DNA from: Sphingomonas populi
Lineage (GTDB): Bacteria > Pseudomonadota > Alphaproteobacteria > Sphingomonadales > Sphingomonadaceae
Assembly: GCF_004208535.1 (NCBI RefSeq)
Contig: NZ_SGIS01000019.1
Span: forward strand, 34,768-98,767
Direction: 5' to 3'
Length of the DNA stretch: 64,000 bases
Shown here piece after piece: positions 9,002-17,750 of this stretch (its first letter is position 1; every line of letters starts with the position of its first letter). The position numbers and the translations under genes were made by a program. A model generated the notes under the pieces. The model made no database searches, had not been told where the DNA came from, and saw only the letters and a program-made list of their open reading frames with translations.

Positions 9002-10111
9002 ATGAGAGTGTTCAAATATTTCAGGGGATCGTTGCTCTTCACCGCGCTGTGCCTCGTCATCGGCGCGGTGCTGGGCTGGACGATCACGCATGATGTCGCG
9101 GGGACGCTCGGCGTGCTGTGGATCGTGCTCGTGCTCGGCGTGCTCGAAGTGTCGCTGTCGTTCGACAATGCTGTCGTCAACGCGACCGTGCTGCGTGACA
9201 TGGACCCGGTCTGGCGGCGGCGCTTCCTGTCATGGGGCATCATCATCGCGGTGTTCGGGATGCGTATCCTGTTCCCGCTGGTGATCGTCGCGATCGCCGC
9301 GCAGGTCGGGCCGATCGAGGCGCTCAAGCTCGCCGCGACCGACCCGGTCACCTATGAGCGGATCATCACCGGCGCGCATGTCGGCATCTCCGGCTTTGGC
9401 GGCGCGTTCCTCGCGATGGTCGGGCTGACGTTCTTCCTCGACGAAGAGAAGGATCTGCACTGGATCGGCGTGATCGAGCGGCCGTTCTCGGGGCTGTCGC
9501 GGATTTCGGGGCTGGCGATCGGCATCGTGCTGCTCGCGCTCTACGGCATCTCGCGGATGATCGCGCCGGAGGAGGCGATGACGTTCATCACCGCCGGCAT
9601 CTTCGGGCTGGTCGCCTATATCGCGGTGCAGGCGATTGGCGCGTTGCTCGAACAGGGTGACGGCGATGAGGACGCAAGCCATGCCGGCGGGCAGAACGTC
9701 GCGGTCGCGGCGGCGAAATCGGGGTTGGCGGCGTTCCTGTACCTTGAAGTGCTCGATGCGTCCTTCTCGTTCGACGGGGTGATCGGGGCGTTCGCTTTGT
9801 CGAACAACCTGTTCATCATCGCGCTCGGCCTCGGCATCGGTGCGATGTTCGTGCGCTCGATGACGGTGATGCTGGTCGATCGCGGCACGCTCTCCGAATA
9901 TCGCTATCTGGAGCATGGTGCGTTCTACGCGATCATCGCGCTGGCCACGATCATGCTGCTTTCGGTGCGCTTCGAAATCCCGGAGACGGTGACCGGGCTG
10001 ATCGGCGCGGGCCTCATCGGCCTCGCCTTCGTCGCCTCGCTCCGCGCCAAGGGCGACGACGATGACAACGACGCGGTCGCGCCGACCGGCGAACGCCTCA
10101 ACATCTCGTAA
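9002..10111 (+). CDS. DUF475 (TerC-like) integral membrane protein
   Basis: A 369-aa polytopic membrane protein of the DUF475 family, distantly related to TerC. Two acidic membrane motifs are diagnostic: EVSLSFDNAVVNATVL near the N-terminus and EVLDASFSFDGVIGAF in the second half. About eight or nine hydrophobic segments are visible. TerC relatives are linked to metal-ion efflux, including manganese. It takes the place of TerC within the ter operon. Start choice: ATG 9002 or GTG 9008 (better spaced from GGGGG at 8997-9001); a TTG at 8975 overlapping terA is less likely. The C-terminus is acidic (KGDDDDNDAV). Confidence 0.85.
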   Translation: MRVFKYFRGSLLFTALCLVIGAVLGWTITHDVAGTLGVLWIVLVLGVLEVSLSFDNAVVNATVLRDMDPVWRRRFLSWGIIIAVFGMRILFPLVIVAIAAQVGPIEALKLAATDPVTYERIITGAHVGISGFGGAFLAMVGLTFFLDEEKDLHWIGVIERPFSGLSRISGLAIGIVLLALYGISRMIAPEEAMTFITAGIFGLVAYIAVQAIGALLEQGDGDEDASHAGGQNVAVAAAKSGLAAFLYLEVLDASFSFDGVIGAFALSNNLFIIALGLGIGAMFVRSMTVMLVDRGTLSEYRYLEHGAFYAIIALATIMLLSVRFEIPETVTGLIGAGLIGLAFVASLRAKGDDDDNDAVAPTGERLNIS

Positions 10112-10126
10112 GCAGGAGAGACCATC

Positions 10127-10705
10127 ATGTCGGTTAGCCTTACCAAAGGCGGCAATGTCAGTCTGTCGAAGGAGGAGCCCGATCTCAGCAAGATACTGAT
10201 CGGGCTCGGCTGGGATACCCGCACCTCCGACGGCGCGGATTTCGATCTCGACGCGAGCGCGTTCCTGCTCACGGCGGGCGACAAGGTGCGCAGTGACGGG
10301 GACTTCATCTTCTACAACAACCTCCGCTCGAGCGACGGATCGGTCGAGCATACCGGCGACAACCGCACCGGCGAGGGCGACGGCGACGACGAGGCGCTCA
10401 AGGTCGAACTGACCCGCGTGCCCGCCGAAGTGCAGAAGATCGCGATCACCGTGACGATCCACGAGGCCGAGGCGCGCCGCCAGAGCTTCGGCATGGTCTC
10501 GAACGCGTTCATCCGCATCGTCAACGATGCGACCGGACGCGAGATCTCGCGTTATGACCTTGCCGAGGATGCATCGACCGAGACGGCGATGATCTTCGGT
10601 GAAGTCTATCGCAACAACGGCGAGTGGAAGTTCCGCGCCGTTGGGCAGGGCTTCAAGGGTGGGCTTGCCCCGCTGGCGCGCAATTACGGCGTCAACATCG
10701 GCTGA
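10127..10705 (+). CDS. terD: TerD-family protein, first copy
   Basis: A 192-aa canonical Ter[38 protein letters not shown] (calcium-binding D40/D42/S44), [17 protein letters not shown] and the C-terminal [20 protein letters not shown]. It follows the DUF475 gene by 15 bp with an AGGAGAG ribosome-binding site. TerD proteins bind calcium tightly and are proposed to act as metal-responsive sensors at the membrane with TerC. A close paralogue follows immediately, so a tandem duplication is likely. Confidence 0.93.
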   Translation: MSVSLTKGGNVSLSKEEPDLSKILIGLGWDTRTSDGADFDLDASAFLLTAGDKVRSDGDFIFYNNLRSSDGSVEHTGDNRTGEGDGDDEALKVELTRVPAEVQKIAITVTIHEAEARRQSFGMVSNAFIRIVNDATGREISRYDLAEDASTETAMIFGEVYRNNGEWKFRAVGQGFKGGLAPLARNYGVNIG

Positions 10706-10731
10706 TTTTTTCGACCACACAGGAGTTCGAC

Positions 10732-11307
10732 ATGGCAGTTTCACTTTCCAAGGGCGGTAACGTCAGCCTCAGCAAGGAAGCCCCCGGCCTCAAGGTCGTC
10801 CGGGTCGGCCTCGGCTGGGATACGCGCGTGACCGACGGCAGCGCCTTCGATCTCGACGCGAGCGTTTTCCTGCTCACCTCAGCCGGCAAGGTCCGTTCGG
10901 ACGCCGATTTCGTGTTCTACAACAACAAGAACGGCGCCGACGGCTCGGTCGTCCACCAGGGTGACAACCAGACCGGCGAGGGCAGCGGCGACGACGAAGT
11001 CGTGGTGGTGACGCTCGATCAGGTTCCCGCCGAGATCGAGAAGCTGAGCTTCGCAGTGACGATCCACGATGCCGATGCGCGCAAGCAGAATTTCGGCATG
11101 GTCTCGAACGCGTATATCCGCGTCGTCAACGGCGACGGCGGCACCGAGATCGCGCGCTACGACCTGTCCGAAGACGCATCGACCGAGACCGCGATGATCT
11201 TCGGCGACCTCTACCGCAACAACGGCGAGTGGAAGTTCAAGGCGATCGGGCAGGGCTTCGCCGGTGGCCTGGGGCCGCTCGCGCAGTCGTTCGGCGTCAA
11301 CGTCTGA
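10732..11307 (+). CDS. TerD/TerE-family protein, second copy
   Basis: A 191-aa paralogue of the preceding terD, sharing [41 protein letters not shown] and [20 protein letters not shown]. The start is the ATG at 10732 with AGGAG at 10721-10725; an upstream in-frame ATG lies within the previous gene. In enterobacterial ter operons terD and terE are similarly adjacent, so this may be the terE equivalent. It is 26 bp after the first copy. Confidence 0.92.
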   Translation: MAVSLSKGGNVSLSKEAPGLKVVRVGLGWDTRVTDGSAFDLDASVFLLTSAGKVRSDADFVFYNNKNGADGSVVHQGDNQTGEGSGDDEVVVVTLDQVPAEIEKLSFAVTIHDADARKQNFGMVSNAYIRVVNGDGGTEIARYDLSEDASTETAMIFGDLYRNNGEWKFKAIGQGFAGGLGPLAQSFGVNV

Positions 11308-11328
11308 CATCCAGGACATCGCCCGCCG

Positions 11329-12477
11329 ATGCGTGATCTGGTTGCGGGCGAACGGGCCGCCATCGCTGGCGTGGGCGTCTTCGCGCTCGCTGGCGATGGT
11401 GGCGACCAGCCGACGCTGGCGCTGATCGCGCTGGGGGCGGACCGGCGGGTGTCGCCGGCCTTCCCGCCGATCGATGCGCTCACCCGCGAAATGCGCCCGG
11501 CGGCGCAGTTCGAGGATGGCGCGCGGCTGCGTATTGCCCTCGACGACATGCCGGGCGCGGTCGAGCGGCTGCTGTTGATCGCGTTCGATCGCGGCAACCA
11601 GCCGATCAGGCGGATCGTCACCGTGGGAACCGAGGCGTTGCGCTTCGCGGTCGATCTCCGCGAGCGGCCCGACGCGGCGGTGATCCTGATCGAATGCTAC
11701 CGGCACCAGGGCGGCTGGCGGATCGCCGCAAACGGGCAAGGCTTCGCGATGGGGCTTAGCGCGATCGCGGCGGCTTATGGGATCGATCATAGCTGGGTGA
11801 TGCGGCTGATCCCCCGGTTGCAACCGCCCGAGGCCGACGAGCGCGCGCCACGAACCGGCGCATCGAGCGGCAGCGGCGTCGCGATCGAGCGGCACCACAT
11901 CCTCACCAACGCGCATGTCGTCGAAGACGCGAGGACGGTGATGGTGCAGGCGGGCGGACGGCCGCTTGCAGCCGACACGGTGTTCGCCGATCGCCGCAAC
12001 GATCTCGCGCTGCTGCGGGTCGAGACGCCGATGGAGGGAGTCGCGCAGTTCCGATCGGAAGTGGGGCTGCATCTCGGCGAGGATGTCGTCGCGTTGGGGT
12101 TTCCGTTGCAGGGGCTGCTCGGCACCGGGCCGCAGGCGAGCGCGGGCAACATTGCGGCTTTGTGCGGAATCGGCAATGACAGCAGTCTCTTCCAGTTCAC
12201 CGCACCGATCGCCAGCGGCAACAGTGGCGGCCCGATCCTCGACATGGCCGGGCATCTGATCGGGCTGGTGTGTTCCTCCCTCAACCTCGACCGCATCCGC
12301 CAGTCCGGCGCGAGCGCGGAGAACATCAATTTCGGCATCAAGGGTGCGATGATCCTCAGTTTCCTCGATTCGTTCGGTATCGAACCACAGATGGCGCACG
12401 GCAACGCCGTGATCGGCCGCGCCGCCGTCGTGCGGCAGGCACGCGACACGATCGCACGGGTGACGTGCGAATGCTGA
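11329..12477 (+). CDS. TerD-like domain fused to a trypsin-like serine protease
   Basis: A 382-aa fusion. Residues about 1-155 resemble a TerD domain, clearest at IECYRHQGGWRIAANGQGFAMG, which matches the end of the neighbouring TerDs; the DLDAS calcium motif is missing. After a short linker (165-178) comes a trypsin/DegP-like protease with an intact catalytic triad: H196 in TNAHVV, D225 in RRNDLALL, S299 in ASGNSGGP. There is no signal peptide, so it should act in the cytoplasm. It overlaps the PRTase gene (shared ATGCTGA), indicating coupled translation. The target is unknown; proteolysis triggered by Ter signalling is inference. Confidence 0.85.
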   Translation: MRDLVAGERAAIAGVGVFALAGDGGDQPTLALIALGADRRVSPAFPPIDALTREMRPAAQFEDGARLRIALDDMPGAVERLLLIAFDRGNQPIRRIVTVGTEALRFAVDLRERPDAAVILIECYRHQGGWRIAANGQGFAMGLSAIAAAYGIDHSWVMRLIPRLQPPEADERAPRTGASSGSGVAIERHHILTNAHVVEDARTVMVQAGGRPLAADTVFADRRNDLALLRVETPMEGVAQFRSEVGLHLGEDVVALGFPLQGLLGTGPQASAGNIAALCGIGNDSSLFQFTAPIASGNSGGPILDMAGHLIGLVCSSLNLDRIRQSGASAENINFGIKGAMILSFLDSFGIEPQMAHGNAVIGRAAVVRQARDTIARVTCEC

Positions 12478-13574
12478 GCGTGGCCGAAGACACGCGCGTC
12501 ATCGACCTGCCGACCGGGCGGCTCGACATCGCGATCGAGGAGGCGGTGTGGCCGCTCGACCGGCTGTGTGCGTTCGCCGCGCGCGAGAACCCGAGGCGTG
12601 GCTTTCTGGTCGTGTCGCGCGTGCTCGGGCGGCATTTGCCGACCCCGCCGCAGGTGATCCGCGCCAGCGCGCGCGATCTGGCGGCGCGCATCCCCGCCGG
12701 GCTGCCGGGGCCGGTGATGGTGATCGGCCTTGCGGAAACCGCGGTGTGCCTCGGCCAAACGGTGCATGAGGAACTTCGCGCGGCGAGCGCGCGCGACGAC
12801 GTGTATTTCCTGCACTCGACTCGCCAGCAGCTCGACCATCCCTTGCTGTGCCGGTTCGAGGAACCGCACAGCCATGCCTCGGCGCATCTGATCTACCGCC
12901 CCAATCTGCCCGAGCCGCGTAGCTTGGTGATCGTCGATGACGAGATTTCGACCGGCACGACCTTGTGCAACCTCGCCGAGGCTTTGGTGGCGGCGTGGCC
13001 GGGCGTCGAGGCGATCGTGGTGGCGACGCTGACCGACTGGTCGCGCGGGCGCGGCTGGCAGGCGCGGATGCCGCGCCCGACGCAGGTGGCGTCGTTGCTC
13101 GGCGGGCGGCTGGAGTGGACTCAGGGCGCGGTAACGGTGGCGGATGCGGGGTTCGACCAGGCGGCGGCGTCGCTCGGGCGGATGGCGTCACATCGCAATT
13201 TCGGTCGGCTCGGCATCGCCGCGCCGGTCGCGCCGCCGCCGGATACGGCGCTGCCGGATATCACCGGGCCGGTGCGTGTGCTTGGCACCGGCGAGTTCAC
13301 CTATCTGCCGTTCCGTCTCGCCGAGCGCCTTGCGGGCGAAGGGCATGACGTGGTCGTTCAGGCGACCAGCCGCAGCCCGGCGCGGATCGGTGCGGCGATG
13401 ACCAGCAAGCTCTGCTTCTCCGACAATTATGGAACCGGTGTGCCCAATTATCTCTACAATGCCGATCCGTCGGACGGCCGCATGACCCTGATCGCGCACG
13501 AGACGGGGGCGGGTACGATCGATCCGGCGCTGATTGCCGCTCTGGACGCGACGCCGATCGGCTGGTCGGCATGA
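12471..13574 (+). CDS. phosphoribosyltransferase (PRTase_2) with TRSP domain
   Basis: A 367-aa protein of the Ter biosynthetic module. The PRPP-binding signature VDDEISTGTT lies at 155-164, after a Rossmann-like half with GPVMVIGLAETAVCLG. The C-terminal part (about 265-367) is the TRSP domain, with GEFTYLPFRLAERL, VVVQATSRSP and KLCFSDNYGTGVPNYLYN. The start (ATG 12471) overlaps the protease gene's stop; the frame is open further upstream only as a shadow of that gene. The family is predicted to attach or remove a phosphoribosyl group in making a nucleoside-like compound; no substrate is known. Confidence 0.87.
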   Translation: MLSVAEDTRVIDLPTGRLDIAIEEAVWPLDRLCAFAARENPRRGFLVVSRVLGRHLPTPPQVIRASARDLAARIPAGLPGPVMVIGLAETAVCLGQTVHEELRAASARDDVYFLHSTRQQLDHPLLCRFEEPHSHASAHLIYRPNLPEPRSLVIVDDEISTGTTLCNLAEALVAAWPGVEAIVVATLTDWSRGRGWQARMPRPTQVASLLGGRLEWTQGAVTVADAGFDQAAASLGRMASHRNFGRLGIAAPVAPPPDTALPDITGPVRVLGTGEFTYLPFRLAERLAGEGHDVVVQATSRSPARIGAAMTSKLCFSDNYGTGVPNYLYNADPSDGRMTLIAHETGAGTIDPALIAALDATPIGWSA

Positions 13575-14320
13575 TCCGCGCGATCGCGCTCGTCGATCTC
13601 GACGACACCTTGTTCCAGACGCTGCGCAAATGCCCGGAGGATGTGCCGGTCGAGCGGCTGACTCCGCTTGGGTTCGCGAAAGACGGATCGCCGTTGAGCT
13701 ATGCGACGCCGCGCCAGATGAAATTCCTCGAATGGCTCGCGGAGACGACGCATCTCGTGCCCGTCACCGCGCGCAGCCTTGATGCGCTGCGGCGGGCGCA
13801 CATCCCGTTCCGCGCGGCGGTGTGCGCGCATGGTGGGGTGGTGCTCGACGAGGCCGGCGAGGTCGATGCCGTCTGGGCGGAGACGATCGCCGCGCGCGCC
13901 GCGCCCCATGCAGGAACGTTGGCGGGGTTCGCCGAGGCGATTGCCGCCGAGGCGACCGCGCGCGGCGTGGCGATCAACGCGCGGGTGCTGAGCGAGGGTG
14001 CTCTGCCGCTCTACACGCTCGCCAAACATGCCGATGCGGATGCCGAGGCGCTGTTCGCGGTGGTCGATGCCGCCGTGCCGGATTTGCCGGAGGGCTGGAC
14101 CGACCATCGCAACGGCAACAATGTCGCGCTGATGCCGCCGTATCTCGGCAAGCGCCATGCGGTCGCGCACATCCTGCCGGCGCTGCGCGCGCGCTTCCCC
14201 GATGCGCCGGTGATCGGCGTCGGCGACAGTTACACCGACGCGCCGTTCATGGCGCTGTGCGACTTCGCGATGATGCCGCCGCGCTCGCAACTCGCCGGGG
14301 GGCTGTTCGATGCCGGTTGA
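13571..14320 (+). CDS. HAD-superfamily phosphatase of the Ter module
   Basis: A 249-aa HAD hydrolase. Motif I is DLDDT at residues 9-13 (nucleophile D9, acid D11), motif II is T66 in PVTARS, motif III the lysine in LGKRHAV, and motif IV GDSYTD around 218-223. The cap resembles sugar-phosphate phosphatases (Cof/sucrose-phosphatase type). It starts inside the PRTase stop (4-bp overlap). In the proposed pathway it would dephosphorylate an intermediate made by the flanking PRTases. Confidence 0.87.
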   Translation: MIRAIALVDLDDTLFQTLRKCPEDVPVERLTPLGFAKDGSPLSYATPRQMKFLEWLAETTHLVPVTARSLDALRRAHIPFRAAVCAHGGVVLDEAGEVDAVWAETIAARAAPHAGTLAGFAEAIAAEATARGVAINARVLSEGALPLYTLAKHADADAEALFAVVDAAVPDLPEGWTDHRNGNNVALMPPYLGKRHAVAHILPALRARFPDAPVIGVGDSYTDAPFMALCDFAMMPPRSQLAGGLFDAG

Positions 14321-15416
14321 AGCACGCCTGCGCGCTGACGCGCCGTTTTCAGGGAGCTACGATCCCGCCGACGTGACCTTCCTGCTCAAGCCGGTGACGA
14401 TGGAAGCGACCGGGGTTGCCGACAAGGAGGCCGCGATCCAGTCGGGCCGGCGGCATTATTCGGAGATGATCGCACCGGAGAGCGTGCCGGGGGCGGACTA
14501 TCTCGCGCTCTACCACGCCGCGCTGGCGCGTAATGGCGCGCGGCTGGCGCAGGATGTCGCGAGCCTTGCCGCGCATCTCGCCGAACGTCGGCCGGGGCGC
14601 GAGGTCGTAATCGTGTCGCTGGCGCGGGCGGGTACGCCGATCGGGGTGTTGCTCGCGCGGACGTTGCGCGCGTGGGGGCACCCTGCCAGCCATTATTCGA
14701 TCAGCATTATTCGCGATCGTGGTATCGACCTGAACGCGCTCGGCTATATCGCGGAGCGCCATGATGCGCGCGACGCGGTATTCGTCGATGGCTGGACCGG
14801 CAAAGGCGCCATCGCGGGCGAGTTGCGCGCGACGCTTGCCGAGCGTCCGTTCGGGTTCGCGCCGGAACTGGCAGTGATCGCCGATCCGGCGGGGCAGGCC
14901 GATCTTGCCGCGACCGACGACGATTATCTGATCGCGTCGGGGTTGCTCAACGGCATCGTCTCGGGGTTGCTGAGCCGGTCGATCCTCAACGCCGATGTGG
15001 TCGGGCCGGGGGATTTCCACGCCTGCGTCACCTATCCGCAATTCGCCGCAGCCGATCTGTCGCGTGCGTTCGTCGATGGCATCGCGCCGCTCGCCGCCGT
15101 CGCGACTCCGCTTTCGATCGCCGGCCATGCGGAGCGCCGCCCGGCGCTGCGCGAGGGGTGCGAGGCGATGATGGCGGCGTTACTGGCGCATGCCGGCACG
15201 CAGGACCGCAACCGGATCAAGCCCGGTATCGCCGAGGCGACGCGCGCGCTGCTGCGGCGGATGCCCGAGCGGCTGCTGGTGCGCGATCCCGGCGACGCCG
15301 ATGTCGCGCATCTCCTCCATCTCGCCGCCGAACATGACATTCCGGTCGAGCCGCTCGGCGAACAGTCTCGCTACCGGGCGGTGGCGATCATCCGTACTCT
15401 GGGACACGACGCATGA
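14310..15416 (+). CDS. StiP/PRTase_1 protein with C-terminal PELOTA domain
   Basis: A 368-aa protein of the family named cysteine protease StiP in some databases but built on a phosphoribosyltransferase-like core. Visible blocks: VTFLLKPVTMEATGVADKEAAIQSG, HYSEMIAPE, VVIVSLARAGTPIGVLLAR, HYSISIIRDRGID and the phosphate-binding-like FVDGWTGKGAI. The last 70 residues (from RNRIKPGIAEATRALL to AVAIIRTLGHDA) match the PELOTA-like RNA-binding domain of these proteins. It overlaps the HAD gene by 11 bp and the lyase gene by 4 bp. Protease activity is doubtful; the PRTase reading is better supported. Confidence 0.83.
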   Translation: MPVEARLRADAPFSGSYDPADVTFLLKPVTMEATGVADKEAAIQSGRRHYSEMIAPESVPGADYLALYHAALARNGARLAQDVASLAAHLAERRPGREVVIVSLARAGTPIGVLLARTLRAWGHPASHYSISIIRDRGIDLNALGYIAERHDARDAVFVDGWTGKGAIAGELRATLAERPFGFAPELAVIADPAGQADLAATDDDYLIASGLLNGIVSGLLSRSILNADVVGPGDFHACVTYPQFAAADLSRAFVDGIAPLAAVATPLSIAGHAERRPALREGCEAMMAALLAHAGTQDRNRIKPGIAEATRALLRRMPERLLVRDPGDADVAHLLHLAAEHDIPVEPLGEQSRYRAVAIIRTLGHDA

Positions 15417-16354
15417 CCCTCGATCCGATTCCGGCGCTGGCGCTCGGCGCGACGCTCTACATGCCGTGTACGCGCGACGATCTCGCCGAAGCGCTGCTCG
15501 GTGCGCGTCGCATTCCGGGGCTGCGATCCGCCGTGCTGTGCCTTGAGGATGCGGTGCTCGATCGCGACCTGCCATTGGCGCTGACGCATCTCGCCGCCTT
15601 CCTGCGCACGCTGTCGATGCGCGCGCCGGGGCCGGCCGAGCCATTGCTGTTCGTGCGCCCGCGCGACGCGGCGATGCTCGAGCATGTGCTGTGCATGCCG
15701 GGGGTGGAGCGGCTGACCGGCTTCGTCATCCCGAAGGCGCATGCCGACAGCATGCCGGCCTATCTCGCGCTGCCGTTCCACGACCGCCACCGGCTGATGC
15801 CGACGCTGGAGACGCGCGAGGCGTGCGATACGTATGAAATGCGGCGGCTGCGCGACCAGTTGCTGGTGGTGCAGGACCGTATCCTCGCGCTCAGGATCGG
15901 CGGCAACGATCTGCTGCGCGCGATGGGCCTGCGCCGCCCGGCCGGGCGCACCGCGTATGACGGGCCGCTCGGCGGGATCATTGCCAGCCTCGTCGCGAAT
16001 TTTGCGCCGTGGGGCTTCGCGCTCAGCGCGCCCGTGTTCGAGCGGTTCGCCGACATTTCGCTGCTGCGCGAGGAGGTCGCGCGCGACATCGAACATGGCT
16101 TGCAGGGCAAGACCGCGATCCACCCTGACCAGATCGCGGTGATCCACGCCGCGCTCGCGGTGCCGGCCGCGCAGGTCGAGGAAGCGCGGCTGATGCTCGC
16201 CGACGATGCGCCGGCCGTGTTCGCGCATGACGGCGCGATGTGCGAGCCGGCGACGCATCGCGCCTGGGCGGAGCGGCTGCTGGAACGTGCCGCTTTCTAT
16301 GGAATCGCGGACCCGCAGCCTGGGCTGCGCCTTATCACAGGAGCCGACCAATGA
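15413..16354 (+). CDS. HpcH/HpaI-type C-C bond lyase of the Ter module
   Basis: A 313-aa TIM-barrel protein related to citrate lyase beta subunit and HpcH/HpaI aldolases: LGATLYMPCTRDDLAEALLG, SAVLCLEDAVLD, LLFVRPRD, GFVIPKAHAD, MPTLETREA, and the lyase C-terminal signature GLQGKTAIHPDQIAVI. Such enzymes make or break C-C bonds of acyl or oxoacid substrates using a divalent metal. It sits in the conserved position next to the StiP-like gene, with ATGA overlaps on both sides, and is predicted to work in the same pathway. Confidence 0.87.
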   Translation: MTLDPIPALALGATLYMPCTRDDLAEALLGARRIPGLRSAVLCLEDAVLDRDLPLALTHLAAFLRTLSMRAPGPAEPLLFVRPRDAAMLEHVLCMPGVERLTGFVIPKAHADSMPAYLALPFHDRHRLMPTLETREACDTYEMRRLRDQLLVVQDRILALRIGGNDLLRAMGLRRPAGRTAYDGPLGGIIASLVANFAPWGFALSAPVFERFADISLLREEVARDIEHGLQGKTAIHPDQIAVIHAALAVPAAQVEEARLMLADDAPAVFAHDGAMCEPATHRAWAERLLERAAFYGIADPQPGLRLITGADQ

Positions 16355-17139
16355 GCGATTTTCGTACCCGCATCGACGAGCAGGCCAGTGCCGGCGTGCG
16401 CTTCGAGGTGTATCAGTTCGAGCGCAAGAGCCATGTGCTGACGATGCCGATGCCGTCCACCGCCTCCTCCGATGGCAGCGCACCGGTGATCCACCTCCAT
16501 CCGCCGCACGCCGCGACGGCGCGGCAGGTCCGCATCGTGCTGGAAGGCGGTGCTGCGCTGCTGGAACCGGGCGCGCTGCAATATGCCCACGGCAAGTTGC
16601 AGGTCGAGATGCAGAAGAACGCCGGAGCGGGCGGCTTCTTCTCGCGCGCGATCACTTCGGCAGGATCGGGCGAGAGCGCGTTCGCGACTCGCTACGCCGG
16701 CTATGGCGAGGTGTGGACCGAGGTAACGACCAAACACTTCATCCTCGCCGCGATGGACGGCCCGCAGGATTCGCTGATCCTCGACGATGGCGCGTTCTAC
16801 GCCTGCGACGCCAATGTCGCGCTGTCGACCCATATCCACCGCTCGGTGCAAGGCATTCTGTCGGGCAATGGGCTGATGCAGCCCAAGTTGACCGGCGCGG
16901 GCGCGTTCGTCGTCGAATCGCCGGTGCCGGCGGATGAGGTCGAGGTCGTGGAACTCGACGGGCAGAAGGAACTGATCGTCGATGGCGATCTGATGCTGAT
17001 GTATTCGGCTGGCTTGCAGGTCGAGCTTCGCCCGCTGGTCCGGGGCTTGCGCAACGCGTGGCGCAGCGGCGAGGGGCTGGTGTATGTGTTCCGTGGGCAC
17101 GGGACGGTATGGCTTACGCCGACGATGCGGTTGGGGTGA
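16351..17139 (+). CDS. AIM24-family protein ending the ter operon
   Basis: A 262-aa AIM24/TRAP-like beta-sandwich protein: FEVYQFERKSHVLTM, LQVEMQKNAGAGGFFSRAITSAGSGES, FATRYAGYGEVWTEVTTKHFIL, then the AIM24 core FYACDANVALSTHIHRSVQG and GAGAFVVESPVPADEVEVVEL. Its ATG overlaps the lyase stop (ATGA) and it is the last gene before a convergent transcript. Related proteins are often found near ter genes; biochemical function is unknown. The start was taken at 16351 rather than an upstream in-frame ATG inside the lyase gene. Confidence 0.8.
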   Translation: MSDFRTRIDEQASAGVRFEVYQFERKSHVLTMPMPSTASSDGSAPVIHLHPPHAATARQVRIVLEGGAALLEPGALQYAHGKLQVEMQKNAGAGGFFSRAITSAGSGESAFATRYAGYGEVWTEVTTKHFILAAMDGPQDSLILDDGAFYACDANVALSTHIHRSVQGILSGNGLMQPKLTGAGAFVVESPVPADEVEVVELDGQKELIVDGDLMLMYSAGLQVELRPLVRGLRNAWRSGEGLVYVFRGHGTVWLTPTMRLG

Positions 17140-17148
17140 TCCTTGCAT

Positions 17149-17195
17149 CCGTTCGTCCCGAGCGCAGGTGTCTCGACTTCGCTCGACACGAACGG
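17149..17195. repeat. sphingomonad-type intergenic palindrome
   Basis: CCGTTCGT (17149-17156) and ACGAACGG (17188-17195) form an outer stem; an inner part, TGTCTCGACTTCGCTCGACA, is also nearly palindromic. It fills the 70-bp gap between the convergent ter operon and the TelA-linked gene, so it may end transcription from both sides. From memory, similar sequences are common between sphingomonad genes. Confidence 0.6.
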
Positions 17196-17208
17196 TTGAG
17201 ATAGCGCA

Positions 17209-17691
17209 CTACCGCAGCGGATCGTCGCCCTTGCCGTAGCGGTTCTCGATGAAGCGGAGGTTGTCGGCGAAGCTGTCGAGATCCTCCTGCGCGAGCGAGC
17301 GCGACAGCGCCTCTAGCCGGGCGATCATGCGTTCGAAGCCCTGATTAAGATTGTAGCTCGCCGAGCGGCCGGTCTGGCGGAAGATTTCGGCGCGGTGGCT
17401 CGGCGGGATCTCGGCATAGCTTTCGACCAGCCGCGGCAAGTGATCGTCGCGCATCTGGCGGACTTCGGTCGCTGCCGAGATCATCAGCGTGTCCTCGTGG
17501 GTGCGCGCCTCGATCTCCGCGATCAGCGCGAGCAGGCGCGCGACGAGCGGACGCGAGGTTTCTGGCAGGCGCGGATCGTCGGCGGAGATCGCGGGTATGC
17601 TCGGCGCGGTGGGCGTGCCCGCCGGCGCCGTCGGCAGCGGTTCGATCGGCCCGCTCAGCCACCCCGCCAATCTGTCGAGAAATCCTGTCAA
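17209..17691 (-). CDS. hypothetical partner of TelA
   Basis: A 160-aa, mostly helical, soluble-looking protein. The N-terminal 40 residues are proline-rich (PIEPLPTAPAGTPTAPSIP); the rest has amphipathic helices with TRSYN-like patterns (RQMRDDHLPRLVESYAEIPP, QTGRSASYNLNQGFERMIA). It directly follows telA on the same strand with a 59-bp gap. In many bacteria telA is paired with a small helical gene (the XpaC/YceG type), which may be its functional equivalent; sequence similarity to those is not evident. Function unknown. Confidence 0.7.
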   Translation of the reverse strand: MTGFLDRLAGWLSGPIEPLPTAPAGTPTAPSIPAISADDPRLPETSRPLVARLLALIAEIEARTHEDTLMISAATEVRQMRDDHLPRLVESYAEIPPSHRAEIFRQTGRSASYNLNQGFERMIARLEALSRSLAQEDLDSFADNLRFIENRYGKGDDPLR

Positions 17692-17750
17692 CTCATCCTA
17701 CTCACGCCTGCGCCGCCGGCCCCACGGTAGAGCATCGACCCGATGCCGCG

